42,694 nucleotides of DNA from Parcubacteria group bacterium GW2011_GWD2_38_11 (lineage in GTDB: Bacteria; Patescibacteriota; Minisyncoccia; Moranbacterales; GWC2-37-73). The stretch is taken from NCBI GenBank assembly GCA_000992325.1, contig LBTZ01000005.1, positions 1 to 42,694 on the forward strand. Reading direction: 5' to 3'. The position numbers and the translations under genes are program-made. The notes under the pieces are model-generated. The model saw only the letters and a program-made list of their open reading frames with translations, searched no databases and was not told the DNA's origin. The stretch's first letter is position 1, and every line of letters begins with the position of its first letter. Below are positions 22,675-30,430 of the stretch, in pieces.

Positions 22675-25332
22675 TTATGATAGTGAATCTAGATGTTTTT
22701 GAAGCTCGGAAAGTTCGGCTTGTTTTTTTGCAAGCGTTTCTTTTTGTTGATTGATAATTTGCGTTGGTGCTTTAGAAGTGAAATTTTTATCAGCAAGCCT
22801 TCCAGCTAGTCCCGCAATGAATCCCTCGAGATTTGCAATTTCTTTTTTGATGCGAGCGGTCTCCTTTTCGGTGTCGATTGCATCAGCTAAATGGATGTAG
22901 AGATTAATCTCGCCGAGTGTTCGCTTGATTTCATCTTTTAGTTCTTCTTCTGACTTGTTGTATCCAATAGTTTCAATGCCAGTTTTAAGACGCTTCAAAA
23001 TGTCTTCTTGAAATTCTGATTGAAATGTTTTGAGAAGCTTCTCGTTTTTTGAATTTATTGTGATGGTAATTTTCTTGCCAAGTTCTATTTTATTTTCCGT
23101 GCGTACATTTCGAATTGTTGTAATTATGTTTTGAATAGCTTCGAATTCACGTGCTTCAATATTCGAACATAATTCAGGATTTGATTTTGGCCAGGCTGAA
23201 ATTATGAGCATTTTTTCTTGCTTAGCTAGTGTCCAAATATGTTCAGTGATAAATGGCATAAAAGGATGCCAAAGACGCAATAATTTGTCTAAAACATATC
23301 CAAGTACTTTTTGATTTTTTTCAATCTTATTTATTTCCAAATACCAATCTGCAAAATCGTTCCAGGTAAATGACTTTAAAATATCTGCTGCAACTGAAAT
23401 TTGTTTATTTGCAAAAAGTTTGTCAATTTCTATTGTGGTCTTGTCTAGGCAGTTGATTATCCAAGCATCTGCTGGTGTTTTGATATCTTCTTTTGAAATC
23501 GTTTTAACTAGTTTGAAATTTTCTTGCGAGAGACAAAACCTTGAAATGTTCCAAAGTTTGTTGGCAAAGTTTCTGAAGGTTTCAATTTTTTCTTCATAGA
23601 GGCGAGAGTTTTGTCCTGGAGCACTGTCCATAACAAGGCTCATACGCAGGGCGTCGGCGCCAAATTTATCAATAACGGTAAGTGGATCAATTCCATTTCC
23701 TCTGGACTTGGAAAATTTGTGACCTTCTTTATCGAGCACGAGTCCCGTGTAGAACAAATTTTTGAATGGTATTTTGCCTGTAGTATAAAGACTCATCATA
23801 ATCATTCGCGATGACCAGAAAAAAAGCAGGTCTCGCCCCATCACCATTGTGTCTGAAGGATAAAACATTCCAAAATCACCTTCTTTTGATTTGAGAGTGG
23901 TATATGCCCATTGACCTGAAGTAAACCAGGTGTCAAAAGTATTTTCATCTTGCACCCAGCCTTCACCCTCGGGTGGTGTCAGTCCAACATACATTTCAGG
24001 TTCTTGTTGTGAGTTGTCAGTTGTCAGTTGTGAGTTGGTTCTATACCAAACAGGGAACTGAGGTCCCCACCAAATTTGACGGCTAATGCACCAGTCGCGC
24101 ATATTTTCAAACCAATCAATGAGAATTTTTTGAAAATTGTTTGGGAAAATTTCAATTTCGTTTTTCTTGATAGCTTCAATAGCTTTCTTTTTTAAGGAAA
24201 AGTTTTTAGCATCAACATTGATAAACCATTGGCTCGAAGTCAAAGGCTCAATAATTGTTTTGCAGCGCTCACAGATTGAAATGCTGTGCGCAAGCTCTTC
24301 AACTTTTTCTAATAAATTTAATTTTTCCAAATCCTTAAGCACCTCTTCGCGCGCAACGTGAGCGGTCAGTCCTGCATATTTGCCACCAAGCTCGGTGATC
24401 GCAGCTTTTTCGTCGATGATTTGAATTTCTTCGAGATTGTGATCTTTTCCGATTTGCCAATCTAGCGGATCATGCGCCGGGGTTATTTTTACAGCTCCTG
24501 TTCCAAATGATAAATCGATTCGTTTGTCTGCGATAATTGGAATAATCGTATTTTGCAGCGGTAAAACAATATTTTTTCCAATTAATTTCAAATAGCGCTT
24601 GTCTTTTGGATTGACTGCTACAGCAGTGTCGCCAAGCATTGTTTCGGGCCGCGTGGTGGCAACAGTAATAAATTCCGTTGAATTTTCCAATGGATATTTA
24701 ATAAAATACAATTTTCCAGGAGTTTCTTTGTGTAGAACTTCTACATCAGAAAGAGCAGTGGAGCAGCGCGGACACCAGTTGATGATTCGCTTGCCTTTAT
24801 AAATAAGCCCGTCTTCGTGCATTTTCACAAATGTTTCCATAGCAATCTTAAGCACGTCAGGATCAAGCGTGAATTTTTCGCGTGACCAATCAGCAGATAT
24901 GCCAATCTTTTTTTCTTGAGAGCGCATATAATTTGCACGATCAATGCAAAATTCGTAAGTTTTTTTGTAAAAATTTTCACGCCCAATTTCTTGGCGAGAA
25001 AGTCCCTGTTCGGCTAATAATTTTTTTTCAAAAACAACCTGAGTCTGAATTCCAGCATGATCTTTCCCAGGCAGGAGCAGTGTTTTTTTGCCATTCATAC
25101 GAGCATAGCGACCAAAAATATCCATTACAGTGTATCCACTAGCATGACCAATATGTAGTTCGCCGTTAGCATTTGGTGGGGGAAGCACGTTGCAATAAGT
25201 TTCTCTCTTGTCGAGATTATCAGCCAAAGGCTGACCAGCCTCTGGCTGGAAACACCTGCTTTGTTCCCAGCGCGCATAAATTTCATCCTCAACTTTTTGT
25301 GGTTCGTATATTTTTGGAAGTTCTTTATTCAT
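22675..25332 (-). CDS. valS: Valyl-tRNA synthetase
   Basis: The 885-residue class I synthetase charges tRNA-Val. HIGH-type motif PPPNANGELHIGHA is at about 51-64, the editing domain contains TVATTRPETMLGDTAVAVNP, and KMSKS-type KFSKSRGNG is at about 541. The C-terminal coiled-coil arm reads KKIEIANLEG-like repeats and ends KKQAELSELQKHLDSL. Two in-frame insertions look repeat-derived: QPEAGQPLAD near residue 29 (30-bp palindromic unit) and NSQLTTDNSQQ near 432 (GTTGTGAGTT repeat). Both fall outside the catalytic motifs. The gene is followed by the PrsW-like gene. Confidence 0.97.
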   Translation of the reverse strand: MNKELPKIYEPQKVEDEIYARWEQSRCFQPEAGQPLADNLDKRETYCNVLPPPNANGELHIGHASGYTVMDIFGRYARMNGKKTLLLPGKDHAGIQTQVVFEKKLLAEQGLSRQEIGRENFYKKTYEFCIDRANYMRSQEKKIGISADWSREKFTLDPDVLKIAMETFVKMHEDGLIYKGKRIINWCPRCSTALSDVEVLHKETPGKLYFIKYPLENSTEFITVATTRPETMLGDTAVAVNPKDKRYLKLIGKNIVLPLQNTIIPIIADKRIDLSFGTGAVKITPAHDPLDWQIGKDHNLEEIQIIDEKAAITELGGKYAGLTAHVAREEVLKDLEKLNLLEKVEELAHSISICERCKTIIEPLTSSQWFINVDAKNFSLKKKAIEAIKKNEIEIFPNNFQKILIDWFENMRDWCISRQIWWGPQFPVWYRTNSQLTTDNSQQEPEMYVGLTPPEGEGWVQDENTFDTWFTSGQWAYTTLKSKEGDFGMFYPSDTMVMGRDLLFFWSSRMIMMSLYTTGKIPFKNLFYTGLVLDKEGHKFSKSRGNGIDPLTVIDKFGADALRMSLVMDSAPGQNSRLYEEKIETFRNFANKLWNISRFCLSQENFKLVKTISKEDIKTPADAWIINCLDKTTIEIDKLFANKQISVAADILKSFTWNDFADWYLEINKIEKNQKVLGYVLDKLLRLWHPFMPFITEHIWTLAKQEKMLIISAWPKSNPELCSNIEAREFEAIQNIITTIRNVRTENKIELGKKITITINSKNEKLLKTFQSEFQEDILKRLKTGIETIGYNKSEEELKDEIKRTLGEINLYIHLADAIDTEKETARIKKEIANLEGFIAGLAGRLADKNFTSKAPTQIINQQKETLAKKQAELSELQKHLDSLS
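24006..24036 (-). repeat. In-frame GAGTTGTCAGTTGTC repeat in valS
   Basis: GTTGTGAGTTGTCAGTTGTC continues with a mirrored GTTGTGAGTT, a degenerate tandem of the kind usually found between genes. It encodes NSQLTTDNSQQ, a polar linker with no place in the usual ValS alignment that I know. Confidence 0.55.
25220..25249. repeat. 30-bp double-hairpin palindromic unit inserted in valS
   Basis: Two adjacent hairpins, CAGCC-AAA-GGCTG and CCAGCC-TCT-GGCTGG, make a 30-bp unit that adds ten codons in frame. A unit of the same length and design interrupts the truncated tRNA-Glu copy at 28228-28257. Removing it leaves valS in frame. Confidence 0.75.
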
Positions 25333-25408
25333 ATTCTTGTCTATAAAAGGCTTTAATATATAAGTATGATATCAGGATAAGAGATATTTTTCAAGGAAAG
25401 ACAAGAAG

Positions 25409-25435
25409 AAAGGGAGTCGCGGTGCGACTCCCTTT
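25409..25435 (-). terminator. Terminator of the 25444-25809 gene
   Basis: AAAGGGAGTCGC/GCGACTCCCTTT forms a perfect 12-bp stem with a 3-nt loop. On the minus strand it is followed by a T-rich tract (CTTCTTGTCTTT). Confidence 0.75.
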
Positions 25436-25443
25436 GTGCGGCA

Positions 25444-25809
25444 TCAATGCAATTCTGCAATGATGACCAGTTTCATTTTTGGAGAGAGGATTCTCCTGGA
25501 AGCATTTTTTATTTGTTCGGCAAGTGTTGCCAGTTCAAACGGTTCAAGTGTGTCATTGATGAAGTCCGTTATCAGGATTTGATTCTGAGTATTTTCTTTA
25601 GAATAGAAAAGTTTCCGTATTTGTTTTAAAAAGTCGTTCACTTTCCCTCCTGTGATATTTGTCTTTAGGATAGTTGCAAAAGAATAAATGTCTTTTATTC
25701 GACTAGGCACATCAATCTCCTTTTTGTTGGAGTAGTATGTTTCATAAAGAACCTCGTTAAGCCTCGTAACATTTATTGGTACTTCAGCAAATCCTGCATT
25801 CTTTTTCAT
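25444..25809 (-). CDS. Hypothetical small soluble protein
   Basis: From ATG 25809 the product is 121 residues; a GTG one codon earlier is equally well placed after the AGGAGG. The protein looks helical and charged (RIKDIYSFATILKTNITGG, then FELATLAEQIKNASRRIL). No membrane segment or known motif is seen. It has a strong Shine-Dalgarno and its own terminator, like other short genes of unknown function in this window. It lies between valS and tsaD on the same strand but is probably its own unit. Confidence 0.65.
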   Translation of the reverse strand: MKKNAGFAEVPINVTRLNEVLYETYYSNKKEIDVPSRIKDIYSFATILKTNITGGKVNDFLKQIRKLFYSKENTQNQILITDFINDTLEPFELATLAEQIKNASRRILSPKMKLVIIAELH

Positions 25810-25872
25810 CACAATACCCTCCTTTGTTTTTAAGTTGCAGATAGTTTTATCTAGCTATATTGTTGCATAAAA

Positions 25873-27183
25873 CTATTTCATTTTCAAGTTAGCATCGGGT
25901 TGAAGTGTTTTCCAGCCATTTAACGCTTTTGTCTTTTGTGCGTCGCTTATAGATTGCCAATGAAAAGCAGCAGCAGCCCCAATCATCGCAGCATTGTCTC
26001 CTGTCAGTGATATATCAGGTATTTTGTATAATGTAGCAGGTATGAATTCCGCAATAGCGTCGCCAAGTTGTGCGCGAAGTTCAGTGTTAGCGCTGACGCC
26101 ACCAGCGAGTAGAATTGTTCTGGGATTGTAAAGCTTAGCTGCCTTGATTGTTTTTGAAACAAGAACATCGATACAGGCCTGCTGAAATTCATGACAAACT
26201 TCGGCAATATATCTTTTATCTTTTAGTAATGCTGGATTTTTTTTGGTTTCATATAAAACTGCGGTCTTGAGTCCGGAAAAAGAAAAATTGAATCCATGCT
26301 TATTTAACATTGGTCGCGGAAATTTTACGTTGTATTTTTCATTATTTTCCAGGTTTAATTTTTTGTCATCAGTCATCAGTAATCGGTCATCTGATTTTTT
26401 TTTGTCATTTGAAATTTGGTCATTTGAATTTGTTTGGAAATTGGAAATTGGAAATTGGAAATTCTGCGCACATCGTGCGACAGCTGGTCCTCCTGGATAT
26501 CCAATTCCTAAAATTCTCGCCACCTTATCAAAAGCCTCTCCGACCGCATCATCAACTGTCTGTCCAATAATTTCATATTTCAAATGGTCTTTCATTAAAA
26601 CAAGCTGTGTATGACCTCCCGATACGACCAATGCTAGGACAGGGAAAATCGTATCGGAATTTTCAATTTTCTCCCCGACGGGATAAGCTTGGGGCAAAAA
26701 TTCACAATTTTCAATTATGGAAGCTGCATTTTTTTTGATATTTTTGATTCTTGATTTTTCATTTTCATTCGAAATTAGAAATTCAAAATTCGAAATTCCG
26801 CTAATGAAATTAGCGTAGATGTGTCCTTCGATGTGGTGAATTCCAATCAGGGGCTTTTCCCAGAGATAGGAGAGGGTTTTGGCATAGTTAACCCCCACCA
26901 GAAGCGCAGGAATGAGTCCAGGACCGCTTGTGACACTGATTGCATCAAGTTGGCTCGGTGTAATTTTAGCTTCCACCAGGGCCATTTTTAGAAGTTTGGG
27001 GAAATTTTTCAAGTGTTCTCTAGCTGCAAGATTTGGCACAACTCCACCCCATTTGGCGTGCAATTTTACTTGAGATGAAACCTGATTTGTAAGAATCTCA
27101 AGTCCTTTTTTTGAACTGCATAAAATGGCGATGGCTGTTTCGTCACAAGATGTTTCAATTGCTAAAATAAATGTATTTGACAT
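25873..27183 (-). CDS. tsaD: tRNA N6-threonylcarbamoyladenosine transferase TsaD, expanded by repeats
   Basis: The 436-residue protein (family about 340) has the ASKHA nucleotide fold. It has SCDETAIAIL at the N-terminus, metal-binding HHIEGHIYA at about 114-122, VSGGHTQLV and the C-terminal LLAGGVSANTELR with SLTGDNAAMIG. It transfers threonylcarbamoyl to A37 of ANN-decoding tRNAs. Two insertions account for the extra length: about residues 128-177 (SNFEFLISNENEKSRI...) and about 237-283 (NFQFPISNFQTNSNDQISND...). Both are coded by degenerate AAATTC/GGAAATTGG repeats of the intergenic type. The catalytic motifs remain intact, so it is probably active. Confidence 0.95.
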   Translation of the reverse strand: MSNTFILAIETSCDETAIAILCSSKKGLEILTNQVSSQVKLHAKWGGVVPNLAAREHLKNFPKLLKMALVEAKITPSQLDAISVTSGPGLIPALLVGVNYAKTLSYLWEKPLIGIHHIEGHIYANFISGISNFEFLISNENEKSRIKNIKKNAASIIENCEFLPQAYPVGEKIENSDTIFPVLALVVSGGHTQLVLMKDHLKYEIIGQTVDDAVGEAFDKVARILGIGYPGGPAVARCAQNFQFPISNFQTNSNDQISNDKKKSDDRLLMTDDKKLNLENNEKYNVKFPRPMLNKHGFNFSFSGLKTAVLYETKKNPALLKDKRYIAEVCHEFQQACIDVLVSKTIKAAKLYNPRTILLAGGVSANTELRAQLGDAIAEFIPATLYKIPDISLTGDNAAMIGAAAAFHWQSISDAQKTKALNGWKTLQPDANLKMK

Positions 27184-27249
27184 ATTGATTGTATTATTAT
27201 ACTATGTAGTCTCCTTTAAAGCTCCTTGGATTGATATATTTTTTCGGAG

Positions 27250-28056
27250 ATGACCCTATGTGTAATCGTTAAACGATACTATCATATGGCAGCCAAAATG
27301 AAAAGTCTATCCCGCAGGCCGGCTTCGCGCAAAATTGCACGAGGCGATGGTATGCAAATAATACTTTTTCGTCGCAAGACTGATTTGCCTTGGAAAGAAT
27401 CCGGCTCCGAGACTCTTTTGAGAGCAAAACTTCCAGTTGAAATTAACAATTCTCAATATCGAAGAAATTCTGATTTGGAGCGTGTCAAAGACTTGGGTGA
27501 CAATGAACTTATTGTTATTATTCACACGCAAAATATAGAAGCGTACAAAGAACTTTTCGCCCGCTATCAAAAAAAGCTTTTTACCTATATTTATCACCTG
27601 GTTGGCAATCGGGATGAGACAGAGGATATTTTGCAAAATGTTTTTTCCAAAACGTATAAGAGTATTGAAAATTTTGACACTACGCGAAAATTTTCCTCCT
27701 GGATATATCGCATCGCTCATAATGAATCAGTGAATTTTCTGAAGCGTAAAAGTAAGCGCTATACTATTTCCTGGGATGATATTTCAACAAGTAAAGATAA
27801 AATGGAAACCGCAACCAATGATGAGCGTCCTGAGGAAAAAATGGAACATCAGGAGATTGTGAAAGAGATAAGTTGGGCTATGGAAAAAATTCCCCCGAAA
27901 TATCAGGAAGTTTTGCGTCTGCGATATTTTAATGAATATTCGTATGAAGAGATGGGAAAAATTCTTGGAAAACCTTTAAATACAGTCGGAACACTTATTA
28001 ATAGAGCTAAAAAGAAGCTATTGGAAGTGGTGCAGGAAGAAGAAAAAAAGAAATAA
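27250..28056 (+). CDS. RNA polymerase sigma-70 family factor, ECF type (second)
   Basis: The track ORF is 268 residues. The conserved part starts only near LGDNELIVIIHTQNIEAY (about residue 78). Region 2 reads ETEDILQNVFSKTYKSIENF and FSSWIYRIAHNESVNF, and region 4 reads IPPKYQEVLRLRYFNEYSYEEMG with MGKILGKPLNTVGTLINRAK. It is paralogous to the factor at 2708. The N-terminal extension is basic (SRRPASRKIARGDG). Real starts could be at Met 27286, 27298 or 27352; none has a clear Shine-Dalgarno. It is divergent from tsaD. No anti-sigma gene is adjacent. Confidence 0.88.
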   Translation: MTLCVIVKRYYHMAAKMKSLSRRPASRKIARGDGMQIILFRRKTDLPWKESGSETLLRAKLPVEINNSQYRRNSDLERVKDLGDNELIVIIHTQNIEAYKELFARYQKKLFTYIYHLVGNRDETEDILQNVFSKTYKSIENFDTTRKFSSWIYRIAHNESVNFLKRKSKRYTISWDDISTSKDKMETATNDERPEEKMEHQEIVKEISWAMEKIPPKYQEVLRLRYFNEYSYEEMGKILGKPLNTVGTLINRAKKKLLEVVQEEEKKK

Positions 28057-28100
28057 AAAAATCTTTTTCAGGGCAAAATTCGATTTAAAATAGGGTGGAC

Positions 28101-28128
28101 TTGATTATTTTTTTGTTTCTGTTATATT
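28101..28128 (+). promoter_or_regulatory. Promoter for the tRNA-Glu region
   Basis: TTGATT and TATATT are 16 bp apart. The predicted start near 28135 is followed by a hairpin with a T tract (28149-28178) and then by the truncated tRNA-Glu copy. It may drive the GIY-YIG gene and the intact tRNA. Confidence 0.5.
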
Positions 28129-28148
28129 ATATCAGTGATCGGTGAGAG

Positions 28149-28178
28149 AAGAATCATTTTTTGATTCTTTGTTTTTTT
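28149..28178 (+). terminator. Hairpin with T tract before the tRNA-Glu region
   Basis: AAGAATCA/TGATTCTT forms an 8-bp stem followed by TGTTTTTTT. It could terminate the sigma factor transcript, or attenuate the promoter at 28101. Confidence 0.6.
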
Positions 28179-28192
28179 GAAAAATAGCATTT

Positions 28193-28267
28193 GGCGCCAT
28201 CGTCTAGTGGTTAGGACACCAGGTTTTTCAGCCAAAGGCTGACCACCCTTTGGGTGGCATCCTGGTA
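28193..28267 (+). pseudogene. Truncated tRNA-Glu copy interrupted by a palindromic unit
   Basis: The sequence is identical to the intact tRNA-Glu at 28538 from the acceptor 5' strand through the anticodon loop, with 4 bp of shared upstream sequence. Within the anticodon TTC a 30-bp palindromic unit is inserted; removing it restores the intact copy's sequence through CATCCTGGTA. The variable loop, T arm and 3' acceptor are missing and replaced by the GIY-YIG gene region. No functional tRNA can form. Confidence 0.85.
28228..28257. repeat. 30-bp double-hairpin palindromic unit in the tRNA-Glu copy
   Basis: CAGCC-AAA-GGCTG and CCACCC-TTT-GGGTGG stand side by side. The intact paralogue shows the exact empty site, so both edges of the unit are defined apart from the ambiguity of the T run. 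The same design occurs in valS at 25220-25249. Confidence 0.8.
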
Positions 28268-28282
28268 TAATTGTCAAAACAT

Positions 28283-28531
28283 ATGTATTATGTTTACATA
28301 TTAAAGAGTAAGGTTAAAGAATATCATTACATTGGAAGTACTGAGGATTTAAAGAGACGTTTTGAGGAGCACAATCAAGGTAAGACAAAATCAATAAAGC
28401 ATCTAATTCCTTTTGAGCTGATATATTACGAGGCTTACAGGACAAAAAAATTAGCACTTGTTAGAGAAATCGATTTGAAGAAAAATAGTTTTAGAAAAAA
28501 AGAGTTATTAGATAGGGTTGAAAAAATATAA
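28283..28531 (+). CDS. GIY-YIG nuclease-family small protein
   Basis: From ATG 28283 (MYYVYILKSKVKEYHYIGS) the product is 82 residues; a TTG start four codons earlier is on the track. YVYIL and YIGSTEDLKRRFEEH are the GIY-YIG core motifs, with the catalytic Arg in LKRRF and the metal-binding Glu in VREIDLK. These stand-alone YhbQ/UPF0213-type proteins are common in CPR genomes; their substrates are not established. Here the gene sits between a truncated and an intact tRNA-Glu, only 6 bp before the latter. That is the layout expected if it, or DNA carrying it, inserted at the tRNA. Confidence 0.9.
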   Translation: MYYVYILKSKVKEYHYIGSTEDLKRRFEEHNQGKTKSIKHLIPFELIYYEAYRTKKLALVREIDLKKNSFRKKELLDRVEKI

Positions 28532-28537
28532 ATATTT

Positions 28538-28609
28538 GGCGCCATCGTCTAGTGGTTAGGACACCAGGTTTTCATCCTGGTAACAGGGGTCCGATTCCCC
28601 TTGGCGCTA
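28538..28609 (+). tRNA. tRNA-Glu (anticodon TTC)
   Basis: The acceptor GGCGCCA/TGGCGCT has one G-U pair. The anticodon stem CCAGG/CCTGG encloses TTTTCAT with TTC. The T arm AGGGG-TCCGATT-CCCCT is regular and the discriminator is A. CCA is not encoded. It is the intact copy next to the truncated one at 28193. Confidence 0.93.
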
Positions 28610-28610
28610 C

Positions 28611-28655
28611 AAACAAAGAAAATCTCCGCTTTAATGCGGAGATTTTTGTTTGTTT
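28611..28655. terminator. Terminator after tRNA-Glu
   Basis: AAACAAAGAAAATCTCCGC pairs with GCGGAGATTTTTGTTTGTTT around TTTAAT. It starts one base after the discriminator plus C, the same placement as the other tRNA terminators here. Confidence 0.85.
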
Positions 28656-28690
28656 GGTGATGGGAAAGATTGTATACGTTTTTGATTTGC

Positions 28691-28718
28691 TTGTATATTT
28701 TTGGCGCTAGTTTATAAT
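28691..28718 (+). promoter_or_regulatory. Promoter of the DedA gene
   Basis: TTGTAT and a perfect TATAAT are 16 bp apart. The predicted start falls at about 28725, at the ATG of the gene (28726), so the mRNA may be leaderless. Confidence 0.55.
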
Positions 28719-28725
28719 TGAAAAT

Positions 28726-29331
28726 ATGGAACAAGCAGGACAACACATTTTTGAATTTTTGCGGCAATATGGTTATTGGGCGATGCTGCCTTTGATGATT
28801 ATTGAAGGACCGGTGGCTACTATTATTGCTGCGATGTTGGCTTCGTTGGGAGCTTTTTCTTGGCCAATAGTTTTGTTTTTTTCAATTCTGGGGGATATTA
28901 TCGGAGATGTTCTTTTGTATGGAGCTGGGTATAAATGGGGAATGGGCTTTGTGCGGGGATTTGGAAAATATATGGGCATCACGGAAAGTTTGGTTTTGCG
29001 GATGGAAAAATATTTTGAAAAGCACGGAGGGAAGACCATTTTTGCAGTTAAATCAACCACGGGACTTTGTTGGGCAACGTTTGCAGCAGCTGGTATTGTG
29101 AAAATGGATTTCAAAAAATTTGTGAAGTATTCAATTCTTGGCGGTTTTGTTTGGAGTGGGACATTGGTTGCGATGGGATATTTCTATGGTTATTTGTGGA
29201 AAGAAATGAAACAATATATCAGTTGGGTTGGCTGGATCATCGCTGCAGTGGCCGTTGTTTCATATGTTGGCATAACTTTATACAAAAATTTTCAAGCCAA
29301 AAAACTTTTGAAGGAAAATGTTGACGCATAG
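28726..29331 (+). CDS. DedA-family membrane protein
   Basis: The 201-residue protein matches the DedA/SNARE-associated family. The N-terminal amphipathic segment leads into MLPLMIIEGPVATIIAAMLAS with the conserved EGP. GDIIGDVLLYGAGYKWG is the family's re-entrant motif, followed by YFEKHGGKTIFAVKSTTGL and FVWSGTLVAMGYFYG. Family members transport or flip phospholipid or polyprenyl carriers across the membrane. A terminator follows at 29355. It is probably a single gene with a leaderless mRNA. Confidence 0.92.
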   Translation: MEQAGQHIFEFLRQYGYWAMLPLMIIEGPVATIIAAMLASLGAFSWPIVLFFSILGDIIGDVLLYGAGYKWGMGFVRGFGKYMGITESLVLRMEKYFEKHGGKTIFAVKSTTGLCWATFAAAGIVKMDFKKFVKYSILGGFVWSGTLVAMGYFYGYLWKEMKQYISWVGWIIAAVAVVSYVGITLYKNFQAKKLLKENVDA

Positions 29332-29354
29332 ATAAAATTGAAAAACGTATTTTT

Positions 29355-29382
29355 TTAAAGCTGCTGATACGCAGCTTTTTTC
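29355..29382 (+). terminator. Terminator after the DedA gene
   Basis: AAAGCTGC-TGATAC-GCAGCTTT is followed by more T. Confidence 0.75.
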
Positions 29383-29426
29383 TTGCAAAAAGGGTGCAAA
29401 AGAGGTAGGCTTAATAATAGAAATAT

Positions 29427-30260
29427 ATGGTAAAAGGAATTATAAAATTTGCAGAAAAGGCAAAAAATATCATTTTTGCAGATCCTAATCTTTTGTATAA
29501 AGAACAGCGGCATTTGGTCAATAAGCCGTTTTTTTTCGTGGGCAATAATGGCAAAGGCGTTTTGCTTGTGCATGGTTGGACAAGTACGCCATATGAAGTT
29601 CGTCGGCTGGGAAAATATCTTAATGAAAGTGGTTATACGGTTTTAGGGATTCAACTTGCTGGTCATGGAACTGTGCCAAAAGATTTGGAAGATTTGAAAT
29701 GGCAAGATTGGCTTAGGGATGTTCAAAATGGTTATATGGAATTAAAAAAAACTTGCGATAAGGTTTACATTGGCGGAACTTCGATTGGAGGAAACTTGGC
29801 ATTGCTTTTTGCCAAAGAGCAAAAAGATATTGCAGGGCTTGTTATAATGGCAACTCCTTACAAAATGCGGTTTGAATCTTTGGGATTGTTTTTTATTAAG
29901 ATTATGTTGAAATTAAAAAAGAAATATAGGCGAAAATTTTATCCGCCGACATTTGGGCTTTCAACGACAATTACTCGCCTTATTTCATATCAGACTTATC
30001 CCGTCGCAAGTGTTTTGCAGGCATTTGAGATTGTAAGGGAAATGAGAAAAGATCTTGCAGTTATTTCTCAACCAGTTTTGATTATGCAATCAACGCATGA
30101 TCATATTGTGGAGAAAAACAGCATGGAAAATATTTATAAGAAAGTTGGGTCTGAAATAAAAAAGAAAATATATATTAAAAAAGCCTATCACACTTTTATT
30201 TCGGATATTAAAAATGAGCACGTGTTCGAGGATATACTGAGGTTTTTGGAGGATAACTAA
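29427..30260 (+). CDS. Alpha/beta hydrolase (carboxylesterase/monoglyceride lipase-like)
   Basis: The 277-residue protein has the oxyanion-hole motif VLLVHGWTSTPYE near residue 47. The nucleophile elbow GGTSIGGNLAL holds the Ser at about 117. The acid Asp is in MQSTHDHIVE and the catalytic His in KKAYHTFISD near the end. These form a standard Ser-Asp-His triad of the Est30/monoglyceride lipase type. It probably hydrolyses short or medium acyl esters in the cytoplasm; the true substrate is unknown. The gene starts at ATG 29427 behind TAATAAT and has no Shine-Dalgarno. Confidence 0.9.
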   Translation: MVKGIIKFAEKAKNIIFADPNLLYKEQRHLVNKPFFFVGNNGKGVLLVHGWTSTPYEVRRLGKYLNESGYTVLGIQLAGHGTVPKDLEDLKWQDWLRDVQNGYMELKKTCDKVYIGGTSIGGNLALLFAKEQKDIAGLVIMATPYKMRFESLGLFFIKIMLKLKKKYRRKFYPPTFGLSTTITRLISYQTYPVASVLQAFEIVREMRKDLAVISQPVLIMQSTHDHIVEKNSMENIYKKVGSEIKKKIYIKKAYHTFISDIKNEHVFEDILRFLEDN

Positions 30261-30284
30261 ACTTTTAGTTTCAGGCAATTTTTT

Positions 30285-30430
30285 GTTTTTATTATTGACT
30301 TTAAATTTTCAATTCACAATTTCCAATTTACAATTAATTTTCAATTTCAAAATTTTCAAACAGGGAATTGATTATTGAGTTATTGTAAATTCAATGAAAA
30401 TTGAGAATTGATCATTGGAAATTACGCTTT
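30285..30430. repeat. AATTTTCAATTT-type intergenic repeats
   Basis: Degenerate CAATTTTCAATTT and GGAATTGATTATTGAG motifs occur in both orientations. They resemble the DNA that codes for the tsaD insertions. There is no separate ORF; the first 30 bases of the track ORF at 30401 belong to this repeat. Confidence 0.55.

Noticed and set aside
28193-28609. A group I intron or archaeal-type intron in tRNA-Glu
   Set aside because: The insertion is only 30 bp with no intron core, and the 3' half of the first tRNA copy is missing, so splicing could not restore a tRNA.
28549-28767. Minus-strand ORF of 72 residues over tRNA-Glu
   Set aside because: It contains GNRTPVTRMKTWCPNH, a known false translation of a tRNA, and overlaps the DedA gene.
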